A DNA stretch of 25,457 nt from SVFI01 sp045643145 (GTDB lineage: Bacteria; Bacillota; Clostridia; Lachnospirales; Lachnospiraceae): assembly GCA_045643145.1 (NCBI GenBank), contig JAZUKG010000221.1, forward strand, positions 1 to 25,457, written 5' to 3'. The notes below the pieces were generated by a model that was not told where the DNA came from, made no database searches, and worked only from the letters and a program-made list of their open reading frames with translations. The translations under genes and the position numbers were made by a program. This document shows, piece after piece, positions 14,560 to 23,510 of the stretch (positions are counted from its first letter, which is position 1; every line of letters begins with the position of its first letter).

Positions 14560-16584
14560 TTAGTATTTTGCATTGAGGGAACGTACCAGATAATAAAACT
14601 CTTCTGTTTCCGTGTCTCTGTTCTTAATATCAGCCATGTCATTTAAAATATTTTCCAGACTGGCCTCTCCCTTGTAAGGGCTGTCAGATAATACCAATGC
14701 AAACTCTGCTGCCATAGAAGCCACACCAAAGTTCTCCGAATTATAGGATAAATAATCTGCTTTACAGATTTCGCGAGAGATTTGTCCGAGTCTTTCTGTC
14801 TGGACATCTTTATAACGAACAGTAACGGTTGCATACTCATTTAAGATATAGTCCTCTAACTGATCGTCTGTGTAGTTTACAACTTCCTCGTCATTTCCCT
14901 GCTGGTATTTCAGTTTTCTGTTTCTTCGTCCGGCCGGGATAATTTCATATAAAGCTACTACGCTTTGTCCCTTGCCCATTTCACCGGCATCCTTTTTCAC
15001 ATCATCAAAGTCCTGTTCGGTCATCATTTTGTTTTCATATCCGATTAATCGATAACCCTGTACCAGGTAAGGATTGAATTCCACCTGAAGTTTTACATCC
15101 TTGGCTACCGCTTCGAGATTACCGGATTTTTCTTTTACCAGTACCTTGTTTGCTTCATAAACAGAATCAATGTAAGAATAATTTCCGTTTCCGTTATCTG
15201 CCAGTGCAGACAGATTATTATCCTTTAAGTTGCCGTCACCAAAACCGAGTACTGACAGATAAATTCCCATATCTCGCTTTTCTGTGATAAATGCTTTTAA
15301 TTCCTCCGGGTCAGAAATACCGACATTTAAGTCACCGTCTGTTGCCATAATGATTCGGTTGTTGCCGTCTTCCATGTAATATGCTGCTGCTACATCATAG
15401 GCCAGTTCCATTCCTCTCTCACCATTGGTGCTGCCGCCTGCTTTCAGACTGTCAATCGCTGTCAGAATTTCCGTCTTTTCTTTCAGAGTAGCGCCCTCGA
15501 TAATCACATCCACATCTCCGGAATATGTGACAATCGAGATTGTATCCTTTTGACTCATCTGTCCTAAAAACATCTCCAGTGACTTCTTGAAAAGTGGCAG
15601 TTTATTCTCATCTCTCATAGAACCGGATACATCCACGAGAAATACAAAATTGTTTGGTTTCTCATAATTATTATTTATATCTTCTGCCTGAACACCAATC
15701 ATCATAAGGTCATGCTCCGGATTCCACGGGCAAACGCCTACTTCCTTGGTAATACCGAATTTTTCTCCTCGTTTTGGTGCATTTAAATCATAACTAAAGT
15801 AGTTTACAAATTCCTCCGGACGAATGGCATCGCTGTTGTACCAAATATCCTGAAGGCTGTAGCCCTGCTCAATCATTCTTCTGGCATTTGCATAGCTGGC
15901 TGTATTTACACTGGAAGAAAAAGTTGACAGTGGATTCCTTTTACTGCTTAAAAATCCGATTTCTTCTTCCTTGTCATACTCCTCACCGCCGCGATAGGAT
16001 GCATAACGATTCGCAGCTTCTCCACTGTATAAGATATCTTCTGAATCTGATTCTGCTTTTGCTGTGCCAAATTCCCTCTTTCCGGAATTAACATCTGATT
16101 GACCGCTGACATATGCCTCATCATTTGTAAAAGTTTCTGCCGGTGCAGACTCCTCATACTCATATTCCTCTGCCGGTGCTGTATCCATTTCCTCCATTTC
16201 AGGTGCATACTCTTCTTCTACGACAAGATTTGGCTCCGATGCAGGTGTTTCTGAATAGGATTCACCAGCTGCCGTAAAGCTCTCTGTCGCTGTTGCAGAC
16301 GGAGCACTTTCACTTTTGAATGTTCCATTATGGAATATATTGACACTAATTCCTAAAACTGCTGCTGTGGCTACGATAGACAGTATGCTCTTTTTATTTA
16401 TTTTGATTTTTTTGTTTTCTTCTAATATTTCCTGTTTTGCCTGTTCAAAGCTGACAACCTGATTGTCTGCATTTTTTTCTCCGTTATCTGCGCGTTCAAT
16501 TCCATCCTGAATACGCTGCCAATAATCCGGAGTATCATCATTTATATATTTACGATATTCTTCGTTCATTCTCTGATCTGACAT
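14560..16584 (-). CDS. Membrane-anchored VWA protein (YfbK-type), possible anti-sigma factor
   Basis: 674 residues. Residues 1-65 are hydrophilic and basic near the membrane; 66-84 form one membrane helix (ILSIVATAAVLGISVNIF); 85-205 are an acidic Glu/Tyr/Ser/Ala linker; 210-300 match the N-terminal domain of YfbK-like proteins (NPLSTFSSSVNTASYANARR... VCPWNPEHDLMMIG); 312-480 form a von Willebrand A domain with an intact metal site: D318-x-S320-x-S322, T386 in GGSTNG, and D416 in ATDGD; about 490-670 are the YfbK C-terminal domain. Topology is N-in, VWA outside. The ATG at 16584 has AGGAGG 5 nt upstream and follows the sigma-factor stop by 9 bp, so the pair is an operon. Position and topology suggest the short cytoplasmic N-terminus may hold the sigma factor; that is inference. 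No zinc-binding anti-sigma HxxxCxxC motif is seen. Confidence 0.85.
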   Translation of the reverse strand: MSDQRMNEEYRKYINDDTPDYWQRIQDGIERADNGEKNADNQVVSFEQAKQEILEENKKIKINKKSILSIVATAAVLGISVNIFHNGTFKSESAPSATATESFTAAGESYSETPASEPNLVVEEEYAPEMEEMDTAPAEEYEYEESAPAETFTNDEAYVSGQSDVNSGKREFGTAKAESDSEDILYSGEAANRYASYRGGEEYDKEEEIGFLSSKRNPLSTFSSSVNTASYANARRMIEQGYSLQDIWYNSDAIRPEEFVNYFSYDLNAPKRGEKFGITKEVGVCPWNPEHDLMMIGVQAEDINNNYEKPNNFVFLVDVSGSMRDENKLPLFKKSLEMFLGQMSQKDTISIVTYSGDVDVIIEGATLKEKTEILTAIDSLKAGGSTNGERGMELAYDVAAAYYMEDGNNRIIMATDGDLNVGISDPEELKAFITEKRDMGIYLSVLGFGDGNLKDNNLSALADNGNGNYSYIDSVYEANKVLVKEKSGNLEAVAKDVKLQVEFNPYLVQGYRLIGYENKMMTEQDFDDVKKDAGEMGKGQSVVALYEIIPAGRRNRKLKYQQGNDEEVVNYTDDQLEDYILNEYATVTVRYKDVQTERLGQISREICKADYLSYNSENFGVASMAAEFALVLSDSPYKGEASLENILNDMADIKNRDTETEEFYYLVRSLNAKY

Positions 16585-16593
16585 AATAACCTC

Positions 16594-17130
16594 CTATTTT
16601 GCAATTGTTTTTCTAAGGTTCTTAATCCCCTGCCTGTACCTCCAGGCGGCGGTAGTGACGGGAATATTCAGAATTTTTGAAATCTGATCAATGGTCAATT
16701 CTCCAAATACCTTTAGATGCACAACTTCTCGCTGATCCTGCGGTAAGGTGCTAAGTATCTGAGTCACCTGCATATTCTCTTCTACCTGATTCATTGCACC
16801 CGGGTCTTCTATTTCTGTCTGTTCCTCAATACTGATTTGATTCTGCTGTTTTTGTTTCTTTCTCAGATAATCAATTGACATATTATGTACGATTCTTCCT
16901 ATCCAGGCTCTGTGTCCGTTTCCCGGCACATAGGTATCTGCCTTTTGCCAAAGTCTGATAAAGAAATCACTCGCCACATCCTCAGCATCTTCACGATGAT
17001 TCAATATCGACAGACACAGATGAAAGACATAGCCATGATATGCATCATAAATTTGCCTTAGTGCATTTTGCGAATCCTGGTCTTTTTTAATAATCTGTGC
17101 GATGCAGGATTCAAATACTTTTTCTTCCAT
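16594..17130 (-). CDS. ECF-type RNA polymerase sigma factor
   Basis: 178 residues with sigma-70 region 2 (about 22-92, including HREDAEDVASDFFIRLWQKADTY and WIGRIVHNMSIDYLRKKQ) and region 4 (about 118-176, LSTLPQDQREVVHLKVFGELTIDQISKILNIPVTTAAWRYRQGIKNLRK). Regions 1 and 3 are absent, as in ECF sigmas. The ATG at 17130 has GGGG 6 nt upstream. It is followed within 9 bp by the membrane-anchored VWA gene. Its leader holds a copy of the dyad also found in front of glgA. No clear sigma-A promoter was found; self-activation through its own promoter is possible. The targets and inducing signal are unknown. Confidence 0.93.
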   Translation of the reverse strand: MEEKVFESCIAQIIKKDQDSQNALRQIYDAYHGYVFHLCLSILNHREDAEDVASDFFIRLWQKADTYVPGNGHRAWIGRIVHNMSIDYLRKKQKQQNQISIEEQTEIEDPGAMNQVEENMQVTQILSTLPQDQREVVHLKVFGELTIDQISKILNIPVTTAAWRYRQGIKNLRKTIAK

Positions 17131-17148
17131 ACGTTTCCCCGCTTTTTC

Positions 17149-17166
17149 TCGACTGCCTGCAATCGA
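17149..17166 (-). promoter_or_regulatory. Third copy of the TCGAYTGYNTRCAATCGA dyad, in the sigma-factor leader
   Basis: TCGACTGCCTGCAATCGA on the plus strand; the minus-strand transcript would form an 8-bp hairpin with a CAGG loop, ending 19 nt before the sigma-factor start codon. Downstream bases (CC and TCAT at the same spacing as in the glgA copies) extend the similarity beyond the dyad. Confidence 0.6.
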
Positions 17167-17354
17167 GTCCTTTCATAAATTTACATATTTCTTTCGTTAC
17201 ATAAATCGATTTATTGCGATCGCTTTTACCTACATTTGATGTAGTTATTAGATATACGATTGCTTTTTTACAAAATTAGAGTGCTTTTTTTCTTTTTTTT
17301 CATTTTTTTATTTTTTTCTTTCATTCCGATATTTCAGGTGGATTTTACTAGAAA

Positions 17355-17390
17355 GAAAAAACGCCAGTTTGGAAAATCCAACTCTGACGT
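17355..17390 (-). terminator. Intrinsic terminator after the MATE gene
   Basis: Minus-strand hairpin at 17361-17390 with a 7-bp outer stem, a small internal loop, a 4-bp inner stem and an ATTTT loop, followed by six T. It isolates the MATE gene from the sigma-factor operon. Confidence 0.85.
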
Positions 17391-17422
17391 CCTTTTCATA
17401 TGTTCAATATCTAATATCCTTC

Positions 17423-18808
17423 TTAGTCATTTCCTTCCGGAATCTGTTTGATAATGTTTTTATAAATTCTGGCAAAGAAGAATAAGGTAACCATCAATGA
17501 CATAAGCTCTGCAATCGGGAATGACCACCAAACTGCTGATAAGCCGCCGACCTTTGCCAAAATATAAGCTGCCGGAATCAATACAAAAAGCTGTCTCATA
17601 ATAGAAACAATCATACTGTACATAGCTTTTCCGAGTGCCTGGAATACAGTGCCGATGATGATACAGAACCATGCAAACAAATAGTGAATACCAATTACTC
17701 GAAGTGCCACGGTACCGATTGCCATCATCTCTTCCTGTGCATCAAAAAGTCTCAACAGTACATGTGGTATAAATTCAAAACAAAGGCATCCAAAGCCTGC
17801 TAACAGAAAGGCTGCAATCATACTGATTTTGATGGTTTTCATCATACGTTTTCTCTGACCTGCACCGTAGCTAAATGCTAAAATCGGAGTAATACCGTTG
17901 GTCATACCGAAAATCGGCATAAAGAAAAAGCTCTGAAGGTTGAAATATACTCCAAATACTGCGGTTGCAGTCGGTGTGAAACCGATTAGAATCTGATTCA
18001 TGCAAAAGTTCATAACCGATCCGATTGACTGCATAATAATCGCAGGAACACCAACCGAATAAATACCTTTAATAATAGCACCGTTTGGTTTAAATCCTTT
18101 AAGGGAGATTTTTACTTCCTTATTCACACAAACATGACAGGTAAGTGCAATGATACCGGCAATAATCTGACCGGTTACAGTAGCTACTGCAGCACCGGCA
18201 ATACCCATCTTTGGACAACCCAACAAACCGAAAATCATAATCGGATCCAAAATCAGGTTGATTACTGCCCCGCTAAGCTGCGATATCATACTGAAAACGG
18301 TCTTTCCGGTTGAGGTTAACAAACGTTCAAAAAATACCTGAGTAAACAAACCAAAGGAAACAATCAGCACAATACTGAGATAGGTACATCCGTATTCCAT
18401 AATCTGAGGATTTTGCCCCTTGAGCATAGAATTATAAAACGGTTTTACACAAGTAAGTCCTACTACTAAAAATACCAGATAGCTGAGTAAATAGATAAAT
18501 CCGCCATTGGTTGCTGTATCATTTACCTTTTTAAAATCTCTCTCTCCCAATGATTTTGATAATAAAGCATTGATACCGACACCGGTACCTACGCTGACAC
18601 TAATCAGCATCATCTGAAGTGGGAAAGCAAGCGATACGGCTGTAAGTGCATCCTCTGACAACTTTGCTACAAAGATACTGTCGACAACGTTGTATAAGGC
18701 CTGTACCAGCATGGAAATCATCATTGGAATCGACATATTCCAAATCAGCTTATTTACCGGCATGACACCCATTTTGTTTTCTTTCTTTTCCTGTCCCTGA
18801 TTACTCAT
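17423..18808 (-). CDS. MATE family efflux transporter
   Basis: 461 residues with about twelve membrane helices in two repeats, the usual MATE layout. It opens with MPVNKLIWNMSIPMMISMLVQALYNVVDSIFV, the canonical first helix of this family (MepA/DinF-like), followed by SLAFPLQMMLISVSVGTGVGINALLSKSLG. Such proteins export cationic drugs or metabolites using a sodium or proton gradient; the substrate cannot be predicted. The ATG at 18808 has GAGG 5 nt upstream. It is 60 bp after the diguanylate cyclase gene, with a strong hairpin between. Confidence 0.93.
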   Translation of the reverse strand: MSNQGQEKKENKMGVMPVNKLIWNMSIPMMISMLVQALYNVVDSIFVAKLSEDALTAVSLAFPLQMMLISVSVGTGVGINALLSKSLGERDFKKVNDTATNGGFIYLLSYLVFLVVGLTCVKPFYNSMLKGQNPQIMEYGCTYLSIVLIVSFGLFTQVFFERLLTSTGKTVFSMISQLSGAVINLILDPIMIFGLLGCPKMGIAGAAVATVTGQIIAGIIALTCHVCVNKEVKISLKGFKPNGAIIKGIYSVGVPAIIMQSIGSVMNFCMNQILIGFTPTATAVFGVYFNLQSFFFMPIFGMTNGITPILAFSYGAGQRKRMMKTIKISMIAAFLLAGFGCLCFEFIPHVLLRLFDAQEEMMAIGTVALRVIGIHYLFAWFCIIIGTVFQALGKAMYSMIVSIMRQLFVLIPAAYILAKVGGLSAVWWSFPIAELMSLMVTLFFFARIYKNIIKQIPEGND

Positions 18809-18827
18809 TTTTCCTCATTTCCACGCT

Positions 18828-18862
18828 TGGAAAGAGCTTTTGACATTTCTGTCAAAAGCTCT
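18828..18862 (-). terminator. Hairpin between the diguanylate cyclase and MATE genes
   Basis: A perfect 13-bp stem (18862-18850 with 18845-18833) closed by a GAAA tetraloop on the minus strand, followed by only TTTCC. The stem is excellent but the T-tract is poor, so termination may be partial and MATE may be expressed by read-through. Confidence 0.65.
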
Positions 18863-18867
18863 GTAAT

Positions 18868-20745
18868 TTAGCGATATTCTATACGATTTTTCTTGTTTCG
18901 CTTTCTCTCATACATACGCATATCTGCTTTTTGCATGCATTCAACCAGCGTCAGACCCTTGCCTTCTTTTAAACTGCAGATACCAAAGCTAGCGTCCAGC
19001 GTATATGGTACATCATTTTCCGCAGTCTTGGCAAGTGCTTTTTGAAATTTTTCAGAAAAGACAATGCCCCTGTCAGTAGCTGAATGCGGCAGGAACGCGG
19101 CAAATTCATCTCCGCCTACTCTGGCACAAAAGTCTTCTTCTTCCATACAACTCTTGATGGCTTGTGCCAAGAGGCACAGCGCCCTGTCACCTTCTAAATG
19201 ACCAAAGGTATCATTAATATATTTCAGATTATCCATATCAATACTGATATATAAATCATTGGAATTTTTATCTCTGAAAGCAATGCTGTCACGAATCTGC
19301 TTATCAAAACCTCTTCGATTTAACAGACCGGTCAACACATCTCTTTGATACTGTGCTTTGATCTGTTCAAGGTCGGCAATTTCCTTTTGCACCGAAGCAT
19401 TTTCAATGGCATTTGCCAGATTCATAATAAAGGTCTGAGTACATACATCAAACCAATGCATGTCCGGAATTTTAGCAGCCAGATACCCATAAATCGTATT
19501 TTTAAAATGCATAGAAAAGAATACGAGATTTTGGATTTCATCTTCTTTTCTGAATTCCTTTGGCAATAGATCTTTTCTGTCAAATACGATATTGTAGTGC
19601 TCTGCTCTTTCTGTTCCGTGGAAAATTCTTTTCAGAATCATCTGATCCGTAAACTGGTTCTGCTTTTCAACGGCCTCAAATTCTTTTTCTTTGGTATCAC
19701 ACATGCAAAGATATACTTCATCACTTTGCAAAACATCTCCATACTTTTCTGTAACCCATAAATACTCTTCCTCTTCAAAGGCATCCTGATACTCGGTTAC
19801 AGCAAGCATTGCATTTTTCATATTGTAGGTCTGTCTGTAAGATTCTGCAATATAATCTATCTTTACTTCATCCAGCTTAGCCTTGCAACAGCCACAGCTT
19901 TTTTGTAAATGCATTTTAGGTAATACCATGCTGCAATCATTGACGTGTTCCTTACGATTCGCGGCATCAATGATATCGATTGCACAATATACCATTTCCT
20001 CAAAGTTTACTTCAAAAGTCGTAAGCGGCGGATCATTTTGAATCGCTTCAGATACGCAGTCAAAACCGGATACGCAAACATCCTCCGGTACACTGATCCC
20101 TCGTTTTTTCAGTTCCTCACATATAGATAATGCCATATAGTCATTGGCACAAATAATAACCTGCGGGTAGGTCTGACGCTCTGTCATAAACCAATCGATT
20201 GCTTCCTTGCCCTTATCTCTCCAATAGTCACCGTGGAATACTGTATGTTCCTCAATCGGAAGACCATACTCTTCCATTTTAGAAACAAAGCCTCTGAGTC
20301 TGAGTTTTGCATCCTGACTCTCCTTTTTTCCGGACATATAGCAGATATCTGTGAATTTATGATCCTTGATGAAATGCTCGGTCATGGACGCAATTGCCTC
20401 TTTATTTTCCGACAACACACTATAAAAGCCGTCTCGAACACTTCTCATATAGACAACCGGACATTTTGCTGTCTTTTTCAACACATCGTATAAATCATCT
20501 TCTAATCCGGGATTATTAAAGACATCCTCTGTCACGATTACCCCATCAAACAAACTTAGGTCCGGAATGGTAATACATCTTTTTTCACCCTCCGCATATA
20601 AGAAGTCATCATTAAAAGAACCATAGGTACAAAATACCATGACATCATATTTCAGCCCATTTGCCTTTTCAACAATCGCATTCAGGATTCCTTCCTGCAA
20701 CGTTCCGGTTACTTCACCGATAAAAACCGCAATCCTTTTCTTCAT
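18868..20745 (-). CDS. Diguanylate cyclase with LacI/PBP1-like sensor domain
   Basis: 625 residues and soluble. Residues 1 to about 280 form a periplasmic-binding-protein type 1 fold as in LacI regulators (KRIAVFIGEV... VIICANDYMALSICEELKKRGISVPEDVCVSGFD), but without the LacI helix-turn-helix. A cysteine motif SCGCC follows at 283-287. The middle (about 300-460) is a mixed region ending in a short coiled coil. The GGDEF domain spans about 465-625 with RDVLTGLLNRRGF and an intact active site GGDEF (544-548), so it should make c-di-GMP from two GTP. The inhibitory site RxxD is ExxD here, so product inhibition is probably lost. The ATG at 20745 is preferred to a GTG nine bases upstream because AGGGTG lies at the right distance. 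It likely senses a cytoplasmic sugar or similar ligand. Confidence 0.9.
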   Translation of the reverse strand: MKKRIAVFIGEVTGTLQEGILNAIVEKANGLKYDVMVFCTYGSFNDDFLYAEGEKRCITIPDLSLFDGVIVTEDVFNNPGLEDDLYDVLKKTAKCPVVYMRSVRDGFYSVLSENKEAIASMTEHFIKDHKFTDICYMSGKKESQDAKLRLRGFVSKMEEYGLPIEEHTVFHGDYWRDKGKEAIDWFMTERQTYPQVIICANDYMALSICEELKKRGISVPEDVCVSGFDCVSEAIQNDPPLTTFEVNFEEMVYCAIDIIDAANRKEHVNDCSMVLPKMHLQKSCGCCKAKLDEVKIDYIAESYRQTYNMKNAMLAVTEYQDAFEEEEYLWVTEKYGDVLQSDEVYLCMCDTKEKEFEAVEKQNQFTDQMILKRIFHGTERAEHYNIVFDRKDLLPKEFRKEDEIQNLVFFSMHFKNTIYGYLAAKIPDMHWFDVCTQTFIMNLANAIENASVQKEIADLEQIKAQYQRDVLTGLLNRRGFDKQIRDSIAFRDKNSNDLYISIDMDNLKYINDTFGHLEGDRALCLLAQAIKSCMEEEDFCARVGGDEFAAFLPHSATDRGIVFSEKFQKALAKTAENDVPYTLDASFGICSLKEGKGLTLVECMQKADMRMYERKRNKKNRIEYR

Positions 20746-20882
20746 AGTCATCACCCTTTTTGAATTATTCCTTTAATTCAAGTCCATTTTCCCACTTTAC
20801 ACACACAATCATCATCCCGGCTTTTTGGCCTAGTATAATGATTCACTATTATATCGGCATATTCCGTCAAAAAATAATAGTA

Positions 20883-20919
20883 AAAGCAAAAAAGAATTGT
20901 CTTTTGAACAATTCTTTTT
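20883..20919 (-). terminator. Intrinsic terminator after the aldo/keto reductase gene
   Basis: Minus-strand hairpin pairing 20919-20908 with 20900-20889 around a 7-nt loop; the 3' arm runs into six T. It begins 8 bp past the stop codon. Confidence 0.9.
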
Positions 20920-20927
20920 AGATTTCA

Positions 20928-21851
20928 TTAAGGCAGAATATGTCCTGCATCCAAATACAAGCGATACCACTCTTCTCTGGACAGGATAATCTCACTACCT
21001 GCTATCATTTCCTTTAATCGTGATACCCTGGTGCTGCCGGCAATCATCTGAAGCTTTGCCGGATGTCTCAACAGCCAGGCAGTCGCTACTCCTGTCGGAG
21101 TAATACTGTACTTTTCTGCAATTTCCTGCATTGTCTTATTTAATTTTTCGTATTTTTCATGACCGATAAAGTTGCCTTCAAAAAAGCCAAACTGGAACGG
21201 TGACCAAGCCTGAATTGTAATATCATGCAGTCTGCAATAGTCCAGTACATAACCGTCTCGATTAAGTCCTCCATCCGTCAACATATTTACTTCTAACCCT
21301 TCTGCGACCATATTGGAAAAAGGGATGCTCATTTGAAGCTGATTGATAATCAGTTCCTGTCGGACATACTTTTTCAAAAGTTCCATTTGCATCGGACTAT
21401 GATTGGATACACCAAAATGTCTGACCTTTCCTGATTTTTCCAAATCATCAAATGCCTTTGCTACCTCTTCAGGCTCGCATAACGCATCCGGTCTGTGTAA
21501 AAGTAATATATCCAAATACTCGGTCTGAAGTCTTTTTAAGCTTTGATCTACCGACTTCATGATATGCTCATACGAAAAGTCATACATCTTTCCCGGTACA
21601 ATCGCACATTTTGACTGAATATAGTAGTCTTCTCTGTTCAGATTCATCTGACTGACAGCCTGTCCAAACTTTGTTTCGCACATACCGCCGCCATAAATAT
21701 CTGCATGATCAAAGAAATTGAGTCCCTCCTGAAGCGATGCATCAATATGAGATGTAAGCGTTGCCTCATCCATATCCGCTATTCTCATCATTCCGACCGC
21801 AATTCTGGGTAATGTAATTGTATTTTTTGTTCCTATTACTTTTGTTTCCAT
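20928..21851 (-). CDS. Aldo/keto reductase
   Basis: 307 residues of the NADPH-dependent (alpha/beta)8-barrel family, close in layout to E. coli YdhF. The catalytic tetrad is visible: D48 in FFDHADIYGGG, Y53, K81 in IQSKCAI and H119 in LLLHRPD. The cofactor region is marked by MIAGSTRVSRLKEMI near the C-terminus. The natural substrate is unknown; relatives reduce aldehydes, ketones or sugar derivatives. The ATG at 21851 has AAGGA 8 nt upstream. The gene ends in its own terminator. It lies 179 bp downstream of uxaC in the same orientation, without a terminator between them, so co-transcription with the uronate gene is possible. Confidence 0.92.
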   Translation of the reverse strand: METKVIGTKNTITLPRIAVGMMRIADMDEATLTSHIDASLQEGLNFFDHADIYGGGMCETKFGQAVSQMNLNREDYYIQSKCAIVPGKMYDFSYEHIMKSVDQSLKRLQTEYLDILLLHRPDALCEPEEVAKAFDDLEKSGKVRHFGVSNHSPMQMELLKKYVRQELIINQLQMSIPFSNMVAEGLEVNMLTDGGLNRDGYVLDYCRLHDITIQAWSPFQFGFFEGNFIGHEKYEKLNKTMQEIAEKYSITPTGVATAWLLRHPAKLQMIAGSTRVSRLKEMIAGSEIILSREEWYRLYLDAGHILP

Positions 21852-22029
21852 CGCATAATTCCTTTTTGAAATATCTTCTATGTTTGAAATAAAATTGCGT
21901 CTGTATCAAAATCCGTAAATTCATTCAAAGCAATTTATAAAAAAGATCGTATACAAAAATAGTAACAGGATACCAAAATCATTGCTAGATAATATGTATT
22001 TTTTTATAGCACAGACCTATTTTATCTGC

Positions 22030-23433
22030 TTATAATTCAAAATAATTTTTAGCATTATAGAAACAAATATTTTCTACAATCGTCTGTAATAATTCCATAT
22101 CATTTGGATACTCTCCGTTCTCAACTAAAGTCCCGATATAGTTACAAAGAATTCTTCTAAAGTATTCATGTCTGGTGTAGGATAAAAAGCTTCTGGAGTC
22201 TGTCAGCATACCTACAGAAACGGCTAACATACCGCTTTGAGACATGTTTTTAAGCATATCTTCCATGCCATTCTTATGATCCTGGAACCACCACGCTGCG
22301 CCCTGCTGAACCTTGCCTCTGACATCGGTTTCATAAAAACAGTTACACAGAATCTGTATGGTCGAATTATCATTTGCATTCAAGCTGTAAAGAATCGTTT
22401 TCGGAAGTGCTTTTTTCTGATTCAGAGTATCTAAAAAAAGTGCTAACCGGTCAGTATCTACCACGCCCTTGATTCTGTCAAAGCCTTTATCCTTACCCAA
22501 GGTTTCAAATGCTGTCTGATTTGAGTTTCTGACAACTCCGAAATGAAGCTGCATCACCCAGTTTTTCTGAGCATATTCCTCTGCTAAAAAGAGCATCAGA
22601 TTGGTTTGATATACGAGTAATTCCTCCTCTGAAAGAGAGACGCTTTTTACTTCAAATATTTTATCCATCAGCTTGTTCGTTTCTACTTCATTCATAAGCT
22701 GATACGGCATTTCCAAAAAGCTGTGATCCGAGCTTTTACAGCCTCTTTGATCAAAATAATCAATTCTGTTTTTAATCGCCTGACAAAAAGTATTATAGTC
22801 ACAAATCTCTACCTGTGAAACCTCAGAAAGCTTATCAATATATTCTTTAAATCCGATTGCACCGGGATTCATAATCTGATCCGGTCTGAAGGTAGGAATG
22901 ACCTTTGTCCCCCCTTCTTTTTTATCGGCCAGCAATTCATGCCATTTCAAATCATCGACCGGATCATCTGTCGTTCCGATACATACCACATTTGATTTTT
23001 TAATCAGTCCGAGAGCAGACATGCCCTCCTTTTTTAATTTTTGGTTGCAAGCCTCCCAGATTCTGTCCGCTGATTTAACAGAAAGCGGCTCGTCAATATC
23101 AAAGTATCGTTTTAATTCCAAATGACTCCAGTGGTAGAGAGGATTACCTATGGCTAACTCCAGAGTTTTTGCCCAGGCCATAAATTTATCATAATCTGTG
23201 GCATTTCCTGTAATATATTCTTCATCGATTCCCATCTGACGCATCAAACGCCATTTGTAGTGATCTCCGCCAAGCCATACCTTCGTGATATTTTCAAAGG
23301 TGACATCTTCTGCGATTTCTTTTGGATCCAAATGGCAATGATAATCAATAATAGGCATCTTTTTTGCAAACTGATATAAGCTCTTTGCTGTTTCATTTTG
23401 TAATAAAAAATCTTCATCCATAAATGTTTTCAT
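22030..23433 (-). CDS. uxaC: Glucuronate/galacturonate isomerase
   Basis: Converts D-glucuronate to D-fructuronate and D-galacturonate to D-tagaturonate, the first step of hexuronate catabolism (pectin, glucuronides). 467 residues, standard length, in the amidohydrolase superfamily. The metal-binding segment YHCHLDPKEIAED is near residue 31, with H32 and H34. TFRPDQIMNPG, LHFGVVRNSN and WWFQDHKNGMEDML are typical UxaC motifs. The ATG at 23433 is chosen because AAAGGA lies 8 nt upstream; an ATG nine bases earlier is in direct contact with it. The promoter overlaps a perfect palindrome, and a GntR-family gene is divergent, so repression lifted by a uronate or intermediate is likely. No uxuA, uxuB or kdgK is nearby. 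Confidence 0.95.
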   Translation of the reverse strand: MKTFMDEDFLLQNETAKSLYQFAKKMPIIDYHCHLDPKEIAEDVTFENITKVWLGGDHYKWRLMRQMGIDEEYITGNATDYDKFMAWAKTLELAIGNPLYHWSHLELKRYFDIDEPLSVKSADRIWEACNQKLKKEGMSALGLIKKSNVVCIGTTDDPVDDLKWHELLADKKEGGTKVIPTFRPDQIMNPGAIGFKEYIDKLSEVSQVEICDYNTFCQAIKNRIDYFDQRGCKSSDHSFLEMPYQLMNEVETNKLMDKIFEVKSVSLSEEELLVYQTNLMLFLAEEYAQKNWVMQLHFGVVRNSNQTAFETLGKDKGFDRIKGVVDTDRLALFLDTLNQKKALPKTILYSLNANDNSTIQILCNCFYETDVRGKVQQGAAWWFQDHKNGMEDMLKNMSQSGMLAVSVGMLTDSRSFLSYTRHEYFRRILCNYIGTLVENGEYPNDMELLQTIVENICFYNAKNYFEL

Positions 23434-23469
23434 AACGGTCATCCTTTATGCTGTATTTCTGATAGTTTG

Positions 23470-23498
23470 ATACTAACATGTTAGTTTATGTTTGTAAA
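23470..23498 (-). promoter_or_regulatory. uxaC promoter
   Basis: On the minus strand TTTACA (23498-23493), a 17-bp spacer and TAGTAT (23475-23470). The palindromic operator covers the spacer and most of the -10. Confidence 0.65.
23472..23485. promoter_or_regulatory. Palindromic operator in the uxaC-gntR intergenic region
   Basis: ACTAACATGTTAGT is a perfect 14-bp palindrome lying over the uxaC promoter and 26 bp upstream of the regulator's promoter. Length, symmetry and place fit a GntR/FCD dimer site. Confidence 0.7.
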
Positions 23499-23510
23499 GC
23501 CAATGTTCTA

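Noticed and set aside
14433..14840. Small minus-strand open frames overlapping the 3' end of the VWA gene
   Set aside because: They lie in other frames of a well-supported gene and encode nothing recognisable.
22006..22030. A terminator after uxaC
   Set aside because: The possible hairpin has only four good pairs with a bulge and is followed by A residues rather than T on the transcribed strand.
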